This document shows, piece by piece, positions 52,767 through 62,213 of a DNA stretch of 64,000 nt. Source of the DNA: Rubrivivax rivuli (GTDB lineage Bacteria > Pseudomonadota > Gammaproteobacteria > Burkholderiales > Burkholderiaceae_C). Location: the NCBI RefSeq assembly GCF_004016505.1, contig NZ_SACR01000004.1, positions 186,001 to 250,000 of the forward strand, in the 5' to 3' direction. The position numbers and the translations under genes were made by a program. The notes beneath the pieces are model-generated. The model did not search any database. It saw only the letters and a program-made list of their open reading frames with translations, and was not told the DNA's origin. The first letter of the stretch is position 1. Every line of letters starts with the position of its first letter.

Positions 52767-53900
52767 TCAGAAGCGTTCGTCGTCGCGCAGGTAGCGCCAC
52801 TGGCCGGCCGGCAGCGGGCCCAGCGCCACGCTGCCGATGCGCACGCGTTTCAGGCCCAGCACCTCCAGGCCCACAAGCTCGCACATGCGGCGGATCTGTC
52901 GCTTGCGCCCCTCGCGCAGCACGAAGCGCAGCTGGTCCTCGTTCTGCCAGCTCACGCGGGCCGGGCGCAGCTGCACGCCGTCGAGTTCCAGGCCGTGGCG
53001 CAGCCTTTCGAGGTCTTCGTCGGGCAGCCGGCCTTCACGCGTGTAGGCCACGCGCACGAGGTACTCTTTCTCCACGCGCGTCTGGTCGCCGATCAGGCGC
53101 TTGGCGATGCGGCCGTCCTGCGTCAGCACGAGCAGGCCGGTGCTGTCGATGTCCAGCCGGCCCGCCGGCGCCAGGTGGCGCAGGTGGTTGACCTGGAAGT
53201 TGATGCCCGATGCATCGCCTTCCCAGCGGTTCTCGGGCTTGAGCAGCACCGCGGCCGGCTCGTGGCCGTCTTCGGCCTGGCCGCTGACATAGCCCACGGG
53301 CTTGTGAAGCAGGATGGTGACGCGGCGTGCCTGCTCGGCACGGGCGCGCGGGTCGATGTCGATCACGGCATCGGTGCGCGCGCGCTGGCCGAGCACGGCC
53401 AGTCGGCCGTCCACGCGCACCCAGCCGGCTTCGATCCACTCGTCGGCTTCGCGGCGCGAGGCCAGGCCTCGGTCGGTCATGAGCTTGGCCACGCGCAGGC
53501 CGTCGGCATGCGGGGTGCCGGGCGCCTGGGCCGCGGCTGCGGCCGGGCGTGGCGCCGGCCGCGGGGCAGGGGGCGGGCTGCGCTCGGGGCGTGCCATGCG
53601 TTGCGCCTGGGGCGGTGGCGCGGGCCTGTCGGGGCGTGGCGGGCGCTCGGCACGGTCACGCGGCGGCCGCTCGGCCCGCTCGGCCCGCTCGGCGCGGGGC
53701 GGCCGATGAGGCGTATCGCCCTGGCGCAGCGAGGCGGGTGCTGGCGGGCTGTCGACGTGACGGCCGGCCGGCGGCGTGTCGGGCTCGGGCGAGCGGCGCG
53801 GGGCGGGCGGTCGTGGCGCACCATAGCCGCGCACGGGCGGGCGGTGCGGGTCGCGAGCCGGGGCGCGCGGCTTCACGCTGATCTTGGGGCGTTCACTCAT
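52767..53900 (-). CDS. Pseudouridine synthase, RsuA/RluB family, with long disordered N-terminus
   Basis: 377 residues from the ATG at 53900. The first about 145 residues are Pro/Arg/Ala-rich and look disordered, with repeats such as AERAERAERPPRDRAERPP. An S4 domain follows (LRVAKLMTDRGLASRREADEWIEAGWVRVDG), then the catalytic domain with the Asp in GRLDIDSTGLLVLTQDG and the C-terminal REGRKRQIRRMCELVGLEVLGLKRVRIG. The family acts on 16S or 23S rRNA; the target site is not clear. Confidence 0.92.
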   Translation of the reverse strand: MSERPKISVKPRAPARDPHRPPVRGYGAPRPPAPRRSPEPDTPPAGRHVDSPPAPASLRQGDTPHRPPRAERAERAERPPRDRAERPPRPDRPAPPPQAQRMARPERSPPPAPRPAPRPAAAAAQAPGTPHADGLRVAKLMTDRGLASRREADEWIEAGWVRVDGRLAVLGQRARTDAVIDIDPRARAEQARRVTILLHKPVGYVSGQAEDGHEPAAVLLKPENRWEGDASGINFQVNHLRHLAPAGRLDIDSTGLLVLTQDGRIAKRLIGDQTRVEKEYLVRVAYTREGRLPDEDLERLRHGLELDGVQLRPARVSWQNEDQLRFVLREGRKRQIRRMCELVGLEVLGLKRVRIGSVALGPLPAGQWRYLRDDERF

Positions 53901-54064
53901 GCCCGGATTGGACCATGCACGCCGCCCATCGCCGAGGCGGCAGATGCGGGCCATGAGCCGCCGTGGTGCCGCGAAGTGTCATGAATGGGTATCGTGCACC
54001 GACACAGTCCCTGGCCCGCCGGCGCAAACCCTTGCCGCGGTTTGCGCCACCCTGGAGTTTCACC

Positions 54065-54769
54065 ATGTTCCACGCGCTTGCTCGCCTTGCTCTACGCCGT
54101 GCCGCCCTCCAAGGTGCGCGCCTGCTCGTGCTGGCCACTCTGGCGAGCCCGGTCATGGCCGCGGCCCCGTTGCCGCCGGCCCTGCAAAACGAGCTGGACC
54201 GCGCGGTCATCGCCTACGAATCCGGTCAACTACCCGCAGCGCAGAAGGCCTTCGAGGCTCTCGCGCGCCGCGGCGTGGCGGCGGCGCAATACAACCTGGC
54301 GGTGATGCACCTGCAGGGCGAGGTCCCCAAGCCCGACCGCACACGCGCCCGCGGGCTGCTGCAGCAGGCCGCCGAAGGCGGTTTCGTCACCGCACAGTTC
54401 ATGCTGGCGCAGGCGCTGGAGAACGGCGAACTCGGCCCCCGCGACCTGGCACTGGCCCACCGCTGGTACGAAGTGGCGGCCGAAGCCGGCAGCACCGAGG
54501 CGCAGCTGGCCATGGGTACCGGCCACTACCTGGGCCGCGGCCTGCCGAAAGATGCGGCGCGCGCCGTGCACTGGTTCCGCGAGGCCGCCAAGGGCGGTGA
54601 TGTCGGCGCGATGTACCTGCTGGCCTCGATGTACGAGCAGGGCGATGGTGTCGAGCGTGACCTGCGCCTGGCGCGCTACTGGTACGGCGTGGCGGCGCAG
54701 AACGGCGACCGTGCCGCGCCGGGCAAGCTGCGCGAGATCGACGTACTGCTCGGCAGCCAGCCGAGCTGA
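54065..54769 (+). CDS. Sel1-repeat periplasmic protein
   Basis: 234 residues from the ATG at 54065, with GGAG upstream. A signal peptide (LLVLATLASPVMAA) is followed by about five Sel1 repeats, for example AAAEGGFVTAQFMLAQALENG-like, LAHRWYEVAAEAGSTEAQLAMGTGHYLGRGL and AVHWFREAAKGGDVGAMYLLASMYEQGDGV. Sel1 proteins are adaptors; the partner here is unknown. It converges on the ybeD-like gene. Confidence 0.87.
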   Translation: MFHALARLALRRAALQGARLLVLATLASPVMAAAPLPPALQNELDRAVIAYESGQLPAAQKAFEALARRGVAAAQYNLAVMHLQGEVPKPDRTRARGLLQQAAEGGFVTAQFMLAQALENGELGPRDLALAHRWYEVAAEAGSTEAQLAMGTGHYLGRGLPKDAARAVHWFREAAKGGDVGAMYLLASMYEQGDGVERDLRLARYWYGVAAQNGDRAAPGKLREIDVLLGSQPS

Positions 54770-54791
54770 AGGCCCGGCCGGCGCGGGGTGC

Positions 54792-55064
54792 CTACAGCAC
54801 CACCTTCACCATCGGGTGCGAACTCAGCGTGCGGTAGAGCTCGTCGAGCTGTTCGCGGCTGGTGGCGGTGACGGTGAGCGTCAGGCCCAGGTAGTTGCCG
54901 GCCTTGCTGGGGCGGCGCTCCACCGTGCTGGCGTCGAAAGTGGGGTCGAAGTGTTTCGCCACCGCCACCATCGCGGCCTCGAAGCCTTCGGCCTGCGCGC
55001 CCATCACCTTGATGGGGAAGGCGCTGGGGTACTCGATCAGGCTCTTGCGTTCGTCTTCGTCCAT
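54792..55064 (-). CDS. ybeD: YbeD/DUF493 family protein
   Basis: 90 residues. The ATG shares one base with the stop of the aminotransferase (TGATG). SLIEYPSAFPIKVMGAQAEGF and a C-terminal small alpha/beta fold (NYLGLTLTVTATSREQLDELYRTLSSHPMVKVVL) are characteristic. In E. coli ybeD lies between dacA and lipB. Here it follows dacC-like and the D-amino-acid aminotransferase, as in that order, but lipB does not follow. It is probably regulatory; biochemical role unknown. Confidence 0.92.
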   Translation of the reverse strand: MDEDERKSLIEYPSAFPIKVMGAQAEGFEAAMVAVAKHFDPTFDASTVERRPSKAGNYLGLTLTVTATSREQLDELYRTLSSHPMVKVVL

Positions 55065-55942
55065 CACGCCACCATGCTCTGCTTGGCGCGCTGGTAGGCC
55101 TCGTACAGGCGCGCGTACACCGGGCCGGGCTTGCCGCGCAGCGCACCGTGGCCCACCGGCTCGCCGTCGATGTGCGTGACGGGCAGGATCTCTTTCGTGG
55201 CCGAGCTCAGCATCACCTCGTCGGCAGCGCGCACGTCGGCTTCCGAGATCGGGCGCAGGTTGTAGGCGATGCCGCAGTCTTCGCACAGCTCACGCAGCAG
55301 CTCGTAGCGGATGCCCTCCAGCACGTGGCTGCTCTTGGGCGCGCCGAGCAGCGCACCTTCGTGGGCAATCCACACGTTGCTGGCCGCGGCTTCGGTGAGC
55401 CAGCCGTCGCGGAACATGATGGTCTCCACCGCGCCGGCGTCGGCCGAGATCTGGCGCGCCAGCACGTTGCCCAGCAGGCTGATGCTCTTGATGTCGCCAC
55501 GCTCCCAGCGGAAATCGCGCGCCGTCACGCAGGCCACGCCCTGGTGGCGCTGCTCCAGGCTGGCCTGCTTCATGGGGTTGGCCATCGCGAAGACGGTGGG
55601 CTTCAGGTTCGCGGGCATCACGTGGTCGCGCGGGGCCACGCCGCGCGTGATCTGGATGTAGACAAGCTGGTCTTGCGCGCCGGTGGCCTCGGCCGTGCTG
55701 GCCACCAGCTGGCGGCACAGCGCCAGCCAGCCGGTGTTGTCGTGCGGGTTGGGAATGCGCAGCTTGGCCAGCGAGCGCGACAGCCGCGCCATGTGTTCGT
55801 CGAACCTGAAGAGCCGGCCGCCATAGACCGGCACCACCTCGTAGATGCCGTCGCCGAAGATGAAGCCGCGGTCGAGCACGCTCACCTTGGCTTGCGAAAG
55901 GGGCAGGATTTCCCCGTTGAGATGGACCAGGGCGTCGTTCAT
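55064..55942 (-). CDS. D-amino-acid aminotransferase (class IV, PLP)
   Basis: 292 residues from the ATG at 55942, GGAG nearby. Class IV features include VSVLDRGFIFGDGIYEVVPVYGG, the PLP Lys in RGDIKSISLLGNVLAR, and LTEAAASNVWIAHEG. It likely supplies D-alanine or D-glutamate for peptidoglycan. The position between a D,D-carboxypeptidase gene and ybeD supports a cell-wall role over branched-chain aminotransferase. The fold cannot by itself settle D- versus L-specificity. Confidence 0.9.
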   Translation of the reverse strand: MNDALVHLNGEILPLSQAKVSVLDRGFIFGDGIYEVVPVYGGRLFRFDEHMARLSRSLAKLRIPNPHDNTGWLALCRQLVASTAEATGAQDQLVYIQITRGVAPRDHVMPANLKPTVFAMANPMKQASLEQRHQGVACVTARDFRWERGDIKSISLLGNVLARQISADAGAVETIMFRDGWLTEAAASNVWIAHEGALLGAPKSSHVLEGIRYELLRELCEDCGIAYNLRPISEADVRAADEVMLSSATKEILPVTHIDGEPVGHGALRGKPGPVYARLYEAYQRAKQSMVA

Positions 55943-56006
55943 GGGCAGCTCCGCGCGATGCGCGGAAATTGTGTCACGGGGGTTCAGTGCGGCCGCATCA
56001 CGGCGG

Positions 56007-57152
56007 CTACTGGATCCATAACCGGATGGCGTCCCAGGCACGGCCCAGCAGGCCGGCCAGCGGCACCGGTTCCAGCACCGTCAGCGGCACCTTGCTGACC
56101 GCGCTGCCGCCGGCCGTGGTGACGACGATGTGGCCCACGGCCTGCCCGGCGGCCAGCGGGGCCACCAGCGGGTCGGTGCGCTCCAGCGTGGTCTTGAGCT
56201 TGTCGCCCTCGCCCTTGGGCACGGTGACGAACACGCCGCCGGCAGCGCCCAGGCGTGCTTCCTTGGCCGTGCCCTTCCACACGGGCACCGTGGCCACGGC
56301 CTTGCCGGCCTCGAACAGGCGCACGGTGTCCCAGGCCTGCCAGCCCCAGTTCAGCAGCTTCTGGCTTTCGCCGGCGCGGGCCTCGCGGCTGGCCGTGCCC
56401 AGCACCACGCTCACCAGGCGGCGCTTGCCGGCGGGCGTGTCGCGCGCGGCGCTGGCCACCAGGCAGTAGCCGGCAGCCTCCGTGTAGCCGGTCTTCATGC
56501 CGTCGACGCTGGGGTCGCGGCCCAGCAGCATGTTGCGGTTGTCCTGCTTGATCTTGTTGTAGGTGTAGTCGCGCAGGCTGTAGATGGCGTAGTGCTGCGG
56601 GTGCTCGGTGATGATGCGCGCGGCCACCTGCGCCACGTCGCGCGCGCTGCTGTAGTGGCCGGGCTCGGTGAGGCCCTCGACGTTCTTGAACTGCGTGTTC
56701 TTCAGGCCCCAGGCCTGGGCCTGGCGGTTCATCATCGCGACGAAGTTCTCCACGCTGCCAGCCACGCCTTCGGCCAGCGCGATGGAGGCGTCGTTGCCGC
56801 TCTGCACGATCATGCCGCGCAGCAGCTCGGCCACGGTGGGCGTCATCGTGGTGTCGATGAACATCAGGCTGCCGCCGAGCTTGCGCTGGTCCCAGGCGCG
56901 CTTGGAGACAGGCAGTTGCTGATCGAGCGCGATCTTCTTGTCGCGGATCGCGTTGAACACCAGGTAGGCCGTCATCAGCTTGGTCAGCGAGGCCGGCTCG
57001 GCCTGCGCGTCGGCGTCGCGTTCGGCGAGCACCTGGTTGCTATTGAGGTCGATCAGGATGTACTGACGCGCGGCGATCTCGGGCGGCAGCGGGGCTTGCG
57101 CTCGAGCGAGTGCGCAGAAGGCGAGGAGAAGGACGGACAGCAGCAGTTTCAT
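56007..57152 (-). CDS. dacC: D-alanyl-D-alanine carboxypeptidase (PBP5/6 type)
   Basis: 381 residues with a signal peptide ending ALARAQA. The penicillin-binding motifs are SLTK at 55-58 (active Ser55), SGN at 118-120 and KTG at 220-222. A C-terminal beta domain and an amphipathic membrane-anchor helix (LLGRAWDAIRLWIQ) follow. It trims the terminal D-Ala from peptidoglycan pentapeptides. The start overlaps the upstream hydrolase stop by 4 bases. The paralogue letter (A, C or D) is not certain. Confidence 0.93.
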   Translation of the reverse strand: MKLLLSVLLLAFCALARAQAPLPPEIAARQYILIDLNSNQVLAERDADAQAEPASLTKLMTAYLVFNAIRDKKIALDQQLPVSKRAWDQRKLGGSLMFIDTTMTPTVAELLRGMIVQSGNDASIALAEGVAGSVENFVAMMNRQAQAWGLKNTQFKNVEGLTEPGHYSSARDVAQVAARIITEHPQHYAIYSLRDYTYNKIKQDNRNMLLGRDPSVDGMKTGYTEAAGYCLVASAARDTPAGKRRLVSVVLGTASREARAGESQKLLNWGWQAWDTVRLFEAGKAVATVPVWKGTAKEARLGAAGGVFVTVPKGEGDKLKTTLERTDPLVAPLAAGQAVGHIVVTTAGGSAVSKVPLTVLEPVPLAGLLGRAWDAIRLWIQ

Positions 57153-57799
57153 GGGGCAGGAGTGTCGGCGTGGGCAGCCCAGGCGCCGGTGACGATCTGT
57201 TTGAGCACGGGCAGCTGCCCGTGGAAGAAGTGGCCGGCGCCCGGGAGCACCGTCACCGGCAGCGCAGCGGGGCGGGCCCAGTCGAAGACGGCCGAGAGCG
57301 GAACCACGTCGTCGGCTTCGCCGTGGATCACGAGCGTGTCTTCGGGCACCGCAGCCATGGGGAAGTTCCTCACGGCGGGGCCCACCAGCACCAGGCGCCG
57401 GGCCGGTAGCGCCCCCGGAGTTTCGCGCAGGCGCGCCGCAGCCTGGCTGGCCACGTAGCCGCCGAAGGAGAAGCCGGCCAGCACCAGGGCCTGGCCCGGC
57501 GCGCGCTCGGCCTGCACGACAGCCAGCGCGTCTTCGATCTCGCCACGGCCTTCATCCCAGCCGCCTTCGGAAGCCCCGATGCCGCGGAAGTTGAAGCGCA
57601 CGCAGCGGTAGCCCAGGCTGACGAAGGCACGGGCGAGCGTCTGCACCACCTTGTTGTGCATCGTGCCGCCGTGCAGCGGGTGCGGGTGGCACACCACCGC
57701 CAGGCCGCGCACGGGTGTGCTGGGCGGCGGGCTGTCGACGGCGGCCTCGATGCGGCCGGCCGGGCCGGCCAGCACCACGGCCTGGGTGGCCGCGTTCAT
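57149..57799 (-). CDS. Alpha/beta hydrolase
   Basis: 216 residues from the ATG at 57799. It carries CHPHPLHGGTMHNKVVQTLARAF near the N-terminus, the nucleophile elbow GFSFGGYVA, VIHGEADDVVPL (acid) and GAGHFFHGQL (His). It belongs to the small 'CHPHP' hydrolase group, a close relative of dienelactone hydrolases. Substrate unknown. It overlaps dacC-like by 4 bases. Confidence 0.88.
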   Translation of the reverse strand: MNAATQAVVLAGPAGRIEAAVDSPPPSTPVRGLAVVCHPHPLHGGTMHNKVVQTLARAFVSLGYRCVRFNFRGIGASEGGWDEGRGEIEDALAVVQAERAPGQALVLAGFSFGGYVASQAAARLRETPGALPARRLVLVGPAVRNFPMAAVPEDTLVIHGEADDVVPLSAVFDWARPAALPVTVLPGAGHFFHGQLPVLKQIVTGAWAAHADTPAP

Positions 57800-57823
57800 G
57801 CGCAAGCACTCATGGAAGGCGGC

Positions 57824-58150
57824 TCAGCGTCCGACCGTGGGTGGCAGCACCAGACGCTGCACGACGCGGCCGTTCTTGAGGTGCTCTTCGACGATCTCGT
57901 CGAGGTCGTGCTGGTCGACGAAGGTGTACCAGGTCTCCTCGGGGTAGACCACGGCCACGGGGCCGCCTGCGCAGCGGTCCAGGCAACCGGCCTTGTTGAT
58001 GCGCACGCCGCCCGGGCCGGCCAGGCCTTCGGCCTTTACACGCGCCTTGCAGTGGTCGAACGCGGCCTGTGCGTCGTGCTGGGCGCAGGCCGCTTCGCCG
58101 TTCTTGCGCTCGTTGAGGCAGAAGAAAACGTGATGCTGGTAATAGCTCAT
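57824..58150 (-). CDS. Thioredoxin-like [2Fe-2S] ferredoxin
   Basis: 108 residues. Four Cys ligands are placed as in thioredoxin-like ferredoxins: HHVFFCLNER, AEGLAGPGGVRINKAGCLDRCAGGP, with additional Cys at AACAQHD and DHCKAR. A YPEETWY motif after the cluster is typical. It is a cytoplasmic electron carrier. Its partner enzyme is not evident in the surrounding genes. It lies 24 bases upstream of the hydrolase. Confidence 0.9.
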   Translation of the reverse strand: MSYYQHHVFFCLNERKNGEAACAQHDAQAAFDHCKARVKAEGLAGPGGVRINKAGCLDRCAGGPVAVVYPEETWYTFVDQHDLDEIVEEHLKNGRVVQRLVLPPTVGR

Positions 58151-58226
58151 GCGCAGATTGTAGGCAGCGGCCCTGCGCGGGCCTGGGCAAACCCTGGGGC
58201 CTCACGCGGTTGCAGGCCGCGCCGGG

Positions 58227-59369
58227 TCAACGCGTCGTGCCGTCGTCGCGCGCGCCCAGACGCAGCAGCAGCCACAGCATGGCGGCGTAGGGCCAGAGCC
58301 AGCCCACCCATTGCGCCAGGCCGTGAAAGCGCACGAAGCGGCCCTGCTCCCAGGCCTGCAGGCTCTGCGCGAAGTAAGGGTCGGCAGGGGCCTGCGCCAC
58401 GCCCACCACCAGGCCAGTGAGGACGACCAGCCCGAGGCCCCGCACCACGCGCCTCGGCACCGGGGCCAGCACCAGTGCCAGCCCCAGGCCCAGCACCAGG
58501 CCAGGGCCGGCGGTGGGCGTGAGCCAGGCCATCGCATTGCCCGGCCCGAAGTTCAGCAGCGTCGACAGCCCCATCGCTGCCCAACCGAGGGCCAGCGCCC
58601 CCAGGGCAGCGGCCACGCGCCGCCAGCCCGCGGGCATCACGCTGTAGGCCAGCAGGCAGGGGCCGAGCAGGCCCAGGGCCACGATGAGCGCCTCGCTGAG
58701 CGGACGCAGGGGCGCGCGCACCACCGGCGCGCTGTCGAGCAGCACGTAGGCGGCCTCGGCCCAGGGCACGTCGGACAACAGATCCACCAAGGCCTCGCGC
58801 AATCGCTCGCCCACCTGGCCCAGGCCCAGTGGCAGCGGCGTCGGGAAGAGCAGCCCGACCGGCCACAGCGCCAGCAGTGCCAGGGCGCCTGCACTGTCGC
58901 GCGCAAACCAGCGAACCCGCAGCGCCTGCCAGCGGTCCACCAGCCCCAGGGCATGGCCGGCCAGCGCGAGCAGTGCACCGAGGGCGGCGCCGCCCGTGTT
59001 GAGCAGGAAGTCTTCGCGTGCCGGCACGCGCCTCGGCAGGAACTGTTGCAGCACCTCGGTGCCGTAGGACAACACGGCCGGCACCGACACGGCCAGCAGC
59101 CATGCCACCAGCGTGTGCCCGCCGCTGCGACGCGCGGCGATGCAGATCAGCGCACCCAGCGGCAGGTAGCCGAGCAGGTTGCTGTATCGATCGAATTCGT
59201 CCTGCCAGCGGGTCCAGGGCAGGCTGGCGAGGGTCCAGGCGTCCTGGCCCGGTGGCCAACGCCAGCCCTCGAAAGGGTAGAGGCTCGCGTACAGCACCAG
59301 CGCGGCATACACCAGCGCCAGCGGCGTGGCCGAACTGCGGTGGCGCGGCGGGCCGGGTGCCGGTGCCAT
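58227..59369 (-). CDS. VanZ-family multi-pass membrane protein
   Basis: 380 residues from the ATG at 59369. About ten hydrophobic helices are seen. The N-terminal part has the VanZ signature (LVLYASLYPFEGWRWP, FDRYSNLLGYLPLGALICIA, YGTEVLQQFLPRRVPAREDFLLNTGGAALGALLA). The C-terminal half is an extra membrane domain with LNFGPGNAMAWL. Function is unknown in Gram-negative bacteria; a link to surface polysaccharide loci is known for some homologues. Confidence 0.85.
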   Translation of the reverse strand: MAPAPGPPRHRSSATPLALVYAALVLYASLYPFEGWRWPPGQDAWTLASLPWTRWQDEFDRYSNLLGYLPLGALICIAARRSGGHTLVAWLLAVSVPAVLSYGTEVLQQFLPRRVPAREDFLLNTGGAALGALLALAGHALGLVDRWQALRVRWFARDSAGALALLALWPVGLLFPTPLPLGLGQVGERLREALVDLLSDVPWAEAAYVLLDSAPVVRAPLRPLSEALIVALGLLGPCLLAYSVMPAGWRRVAAALGALALGWAAMGLSTLLNFGPGNAMAWLTPTAGPGLVLGLGLALVLAPVPRRVVRGLGLVVLTGLVVGVAQAPADPYFAQSLQAWEQGRFVRFHGLAQWVGWLWPYAAMLWLLLRLGARDDGTTR

Positions 59370-59380
59370 CGCGCGGGGCT

Positions 59381-59809
59381 TCAGAAGGGCTTGACGACCA
59401 CGAGCACGACGATGGCGATGAACATCAGCACCGAGACCTCGTTGAAGACGCGGAACCACTTGTGGCTGCGCTTGTTGTTCAACTGCTCGAAGCTGCGCAG
59501 CACGCCGCGGCACACGTGGTGGTAGCCGATGACGGCCAGCACCAGCACCAGCTTGGCATGCATCCAGCCGCCGCCGACACCGTAGCCCAGCCAGAGCACC
59601 AGACCCAGCACCAAGGCCGGCACCATCAGCAGGCTGCTGAAGCGGTAGAGCTTGCGCGCCATCAGCAGCAGGCGTTCACGCTCGGCGTGGCTGTCGGCCG
59701 GCACCATGGCCAGGTTGACGAAGATGCGCGGCAGGTAGAAGAGGCCCGCGAACCAACTGGCCACGAAGACGATGTGGAAGGCCTTGACCCAGAGATAGCT
59801 GCTGCTCAT
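59381..59809 (-). CDS. hemJ: Protoporphyrinogen oxidase HemJ
   Basis: 142 residues, four transmembrane helices. The family motif is WVKAFHIVFVASWFAGLFYLPRIFVN, with the conserved His, and YRFSSLLMVPALVLGLVLWL, GWMHAKLVLVLAVIGYHHVC and RVFNEVSVLMFIAIVVLVV follow. It oxidises protoporphyrinogen IX in the inner membrane. Placement next to hemB supports the name. Confidence 0.93.
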   Translation of the reverse strand: MSSSYLWVKAFHIVFVASWFAGLFYLPRIFVNLAMVPADSHAERERLLLMARKLYRFSSLLMVPALVLGLVLWLGYGVGGGWMHAKLVLVLAVIGYHHVCRGVLRSFEQLNNKRSHKWFRVFNEVSVLMFIAIVVLVVVKPF

Positions 59810-59860
59810 GCGGCCATTATCGACACGGCCGTGGCGGCACTTGCACCGGCGCCTGCGGCC

Positions 59861-59890
59861 AAAAAAAAGCCCCGATCCAAGGACCGGGGC
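59861..59890 (-). terminator. Rho-independent terminator of a minus-strand transcript upstream of hemJ
   Basis: GCCCCG/CGGGGC stem (59869-59890) with inner TCC/GGA pairing and a run of eight T on the minus strand (59861-59868). It lies 50 bases upstream of hemJ and reads in the same direction, so it does not end hemJ or hemB. It must stop a short RNA made in the hemJ-hemB gap. Confidence 0.85.
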
Positions 59891-59976
59891 GGGTAAGCCT
59901 TATCGCTGTCATCACGCTAAGGCACCTGCTCAGGGAGGAAAAGCAGGGAACGACAACCTCGCGGCTATCATTCATG
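59867..59976 (-). ncRNA. Candidate small RNA in the hemJ-hemB gap
   Basis: The gap contains, in minus-strand order, a plausible promoter, a pyrimidine-rich stretch with CCTCCC (anti-Shine-Dalgarno-like), a hairpin CCTTA...TAAGG (59898-59922), and the strong terminator. No ORF fits. The arrangement suggests a trans-acting RNA of about 110 bases. The 5' end is estimated from the promoter. I do not recognise it as a known Rfam family. Confidence 0.55.
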
Positions 59977-59982
59977 TACGAC

Positions 59983-60010
59983 TTTATCAGATGTAATTTC
60001 GCAGCAGCAA
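59983..60010 (-). promoter_or_regulatory. Promoter candidate of the small RNA
   Basis: On the minus strand TTGCTG (60005-60010), 16 bases, GATAAA (59983-59988). The surrounding AT-rich block (about 59960-60000) contrasts with the GC-rich genome. The same block can also serve hemB on the plus strand (TGTAAT at 59992-59997). Confidence 0.4.
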
Positions 60011-60038
60011 GGCCACTTTTCGCGTTTGCAGTGGCTGA

Positions 60039-61061
<1,023 letters not shown>

Positions 61062-61087
61062 TCGGCCCTGCCCGCGATCGGCTGCCG

Positions 61088-62188
61088 ATGCGCATCTTCC
61101 ACGTCAGCAACGAGCAGTTCACGGAACTCGAGAGCCTGCCTGAGGTGCTGCCCGCGCAGGGCTTCCTTTGGGTGGGCAGCGCGCGCCGTGAGTTCGAGGT
61201 GCGTGCACCGGAAGTACAGGCGGCGCTGCAGCGCTGGACCGGCGGGCAGCTGGTGGACCTGCACATCGCCGACCTGCTGAACCACCAGCTGCCCAGCCAT
61301 TACGACTACACCTCGTGGTACGACGTGATGGTGTTCCGCCGCCTGGCCGCCGGCGCCGGCACGGCCGGCAAGTTCTTCGGCGAAGAGCAGGGCACCGCTG
61401 CCACGGCGCGCGAAGCGCTGGCGGCCATCGACACCAGCCCGGTGGGCTTCGCGCTCTTCGACCGTGTGCTCGTCACCGTGCACCCGACCGACTGCGCGGT
61501 GCGCGAGTTCTTCGCGCAGCGCCTGGGCGGCCTGGCCAGTGGCAACGACCCGCGCGGCAATGCGCGCCTGCCGGTGCACCCGGCCGACCTGATGCTGCGC
61601 ATGGTCAACCACATGGTCGACGGCTACCTCGACCTGCGGCGCCTGCTCACGCGCCAGCTCGGCACGCTGCAGGCGCAACTGCTCGACCCGCGCAGCCGCT
61701 TCGCGGATTGGCAGATCCTGCTCGAGTCGCGCAACACGCTGCACGCGCTGGAAGACATCTGCGAAGACCAGCGCAGCGCGGTGCAGGAGTGGATCGACGC
61801 GCTGGACGAATGGCCTGACGAGACCGAGCCTCAGAGCCGCCGCGAGCGCGAACTGCTGCGCGTGCGCTCGCGCGACGTGCTGGAGCACATCGAGCGTGTG
61901 CTCGGGCATGTGCGTCGCCTGGAGCAGAGCGCCGAGACCGCCGTGCAGATGCACTTCAGCGCCCTGGGCCACCGCACCAACGACATCATGCGCACGCTCA
62001 CGGTGCTGACGGCCATCTTCCTGCCACTGAACCTCATCACCGGTTTCTTCGGCATGAACTTCGATGCGCTGCCGCTCATCCACTCGGCCACGGGCCTGTG
62101 GGTGGCCCTCGGCCTGATGGCGTTGGTGGGCGTGGGGCTGGTGGTGTTCTTCCGCAGCAAGCGCTACCTGGGCAGCGGCCCGCGCTGA
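61088..62188 (+). CDS. corA: CorA-family magnesium transporter
   Basis: 366 residues. The long N-terminal soluble domain ends in a helical stalk (RDVLEHIERVLGHVRRLEQSAETAVQMHFSALGHRTNDIMRTLTVLTAIFLPLNLITG), followed by the pore signature GFFGMNFDALP (GMN motif) and two C-terminal transmembrane helices. The final RSKRYLG is basic. It imports Mg2+ (or Co2+/Ni2+). It follows hemB by 26 bases, possibly co-transcribed; HemB of this type needs Mg2+. Confidence 0.95.
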   Translation: MRIFHVSNEQFTELESLPEVLPAQGFLWVGSARREFEVRAPEVQAALQRWTGGQLVDLHIADLLNHQLPSHYDYTSWYDVMVFRRLAAGAGTAGKFFGEEQGTAATAREALAAIDTSPVGFALFDRVLVTVHPTDCAVREFFAQRLGGLASGNDPRGNARLPVHPADLMLRMVNHMVDGYLDLRRLLTRQLGTLQAQLLDPRSRFADWQILLESRNTLHALEDICEDQRSAVQEWIDALDEWPDETEPQSRRERELLRVRSRDVLEHIERVLGHVRRLEQSAETAVQMHFSALGHRTNDIMRTLTVLTAIFLPLNLITGFFGMNFDALPLIHSATGLWVALGLMALVGVGLVVFFRSKRYLGSGPR

Positions 62189-62213
62189 AGCGCGCTGCGA
62201 AGCCGCGTCAACT

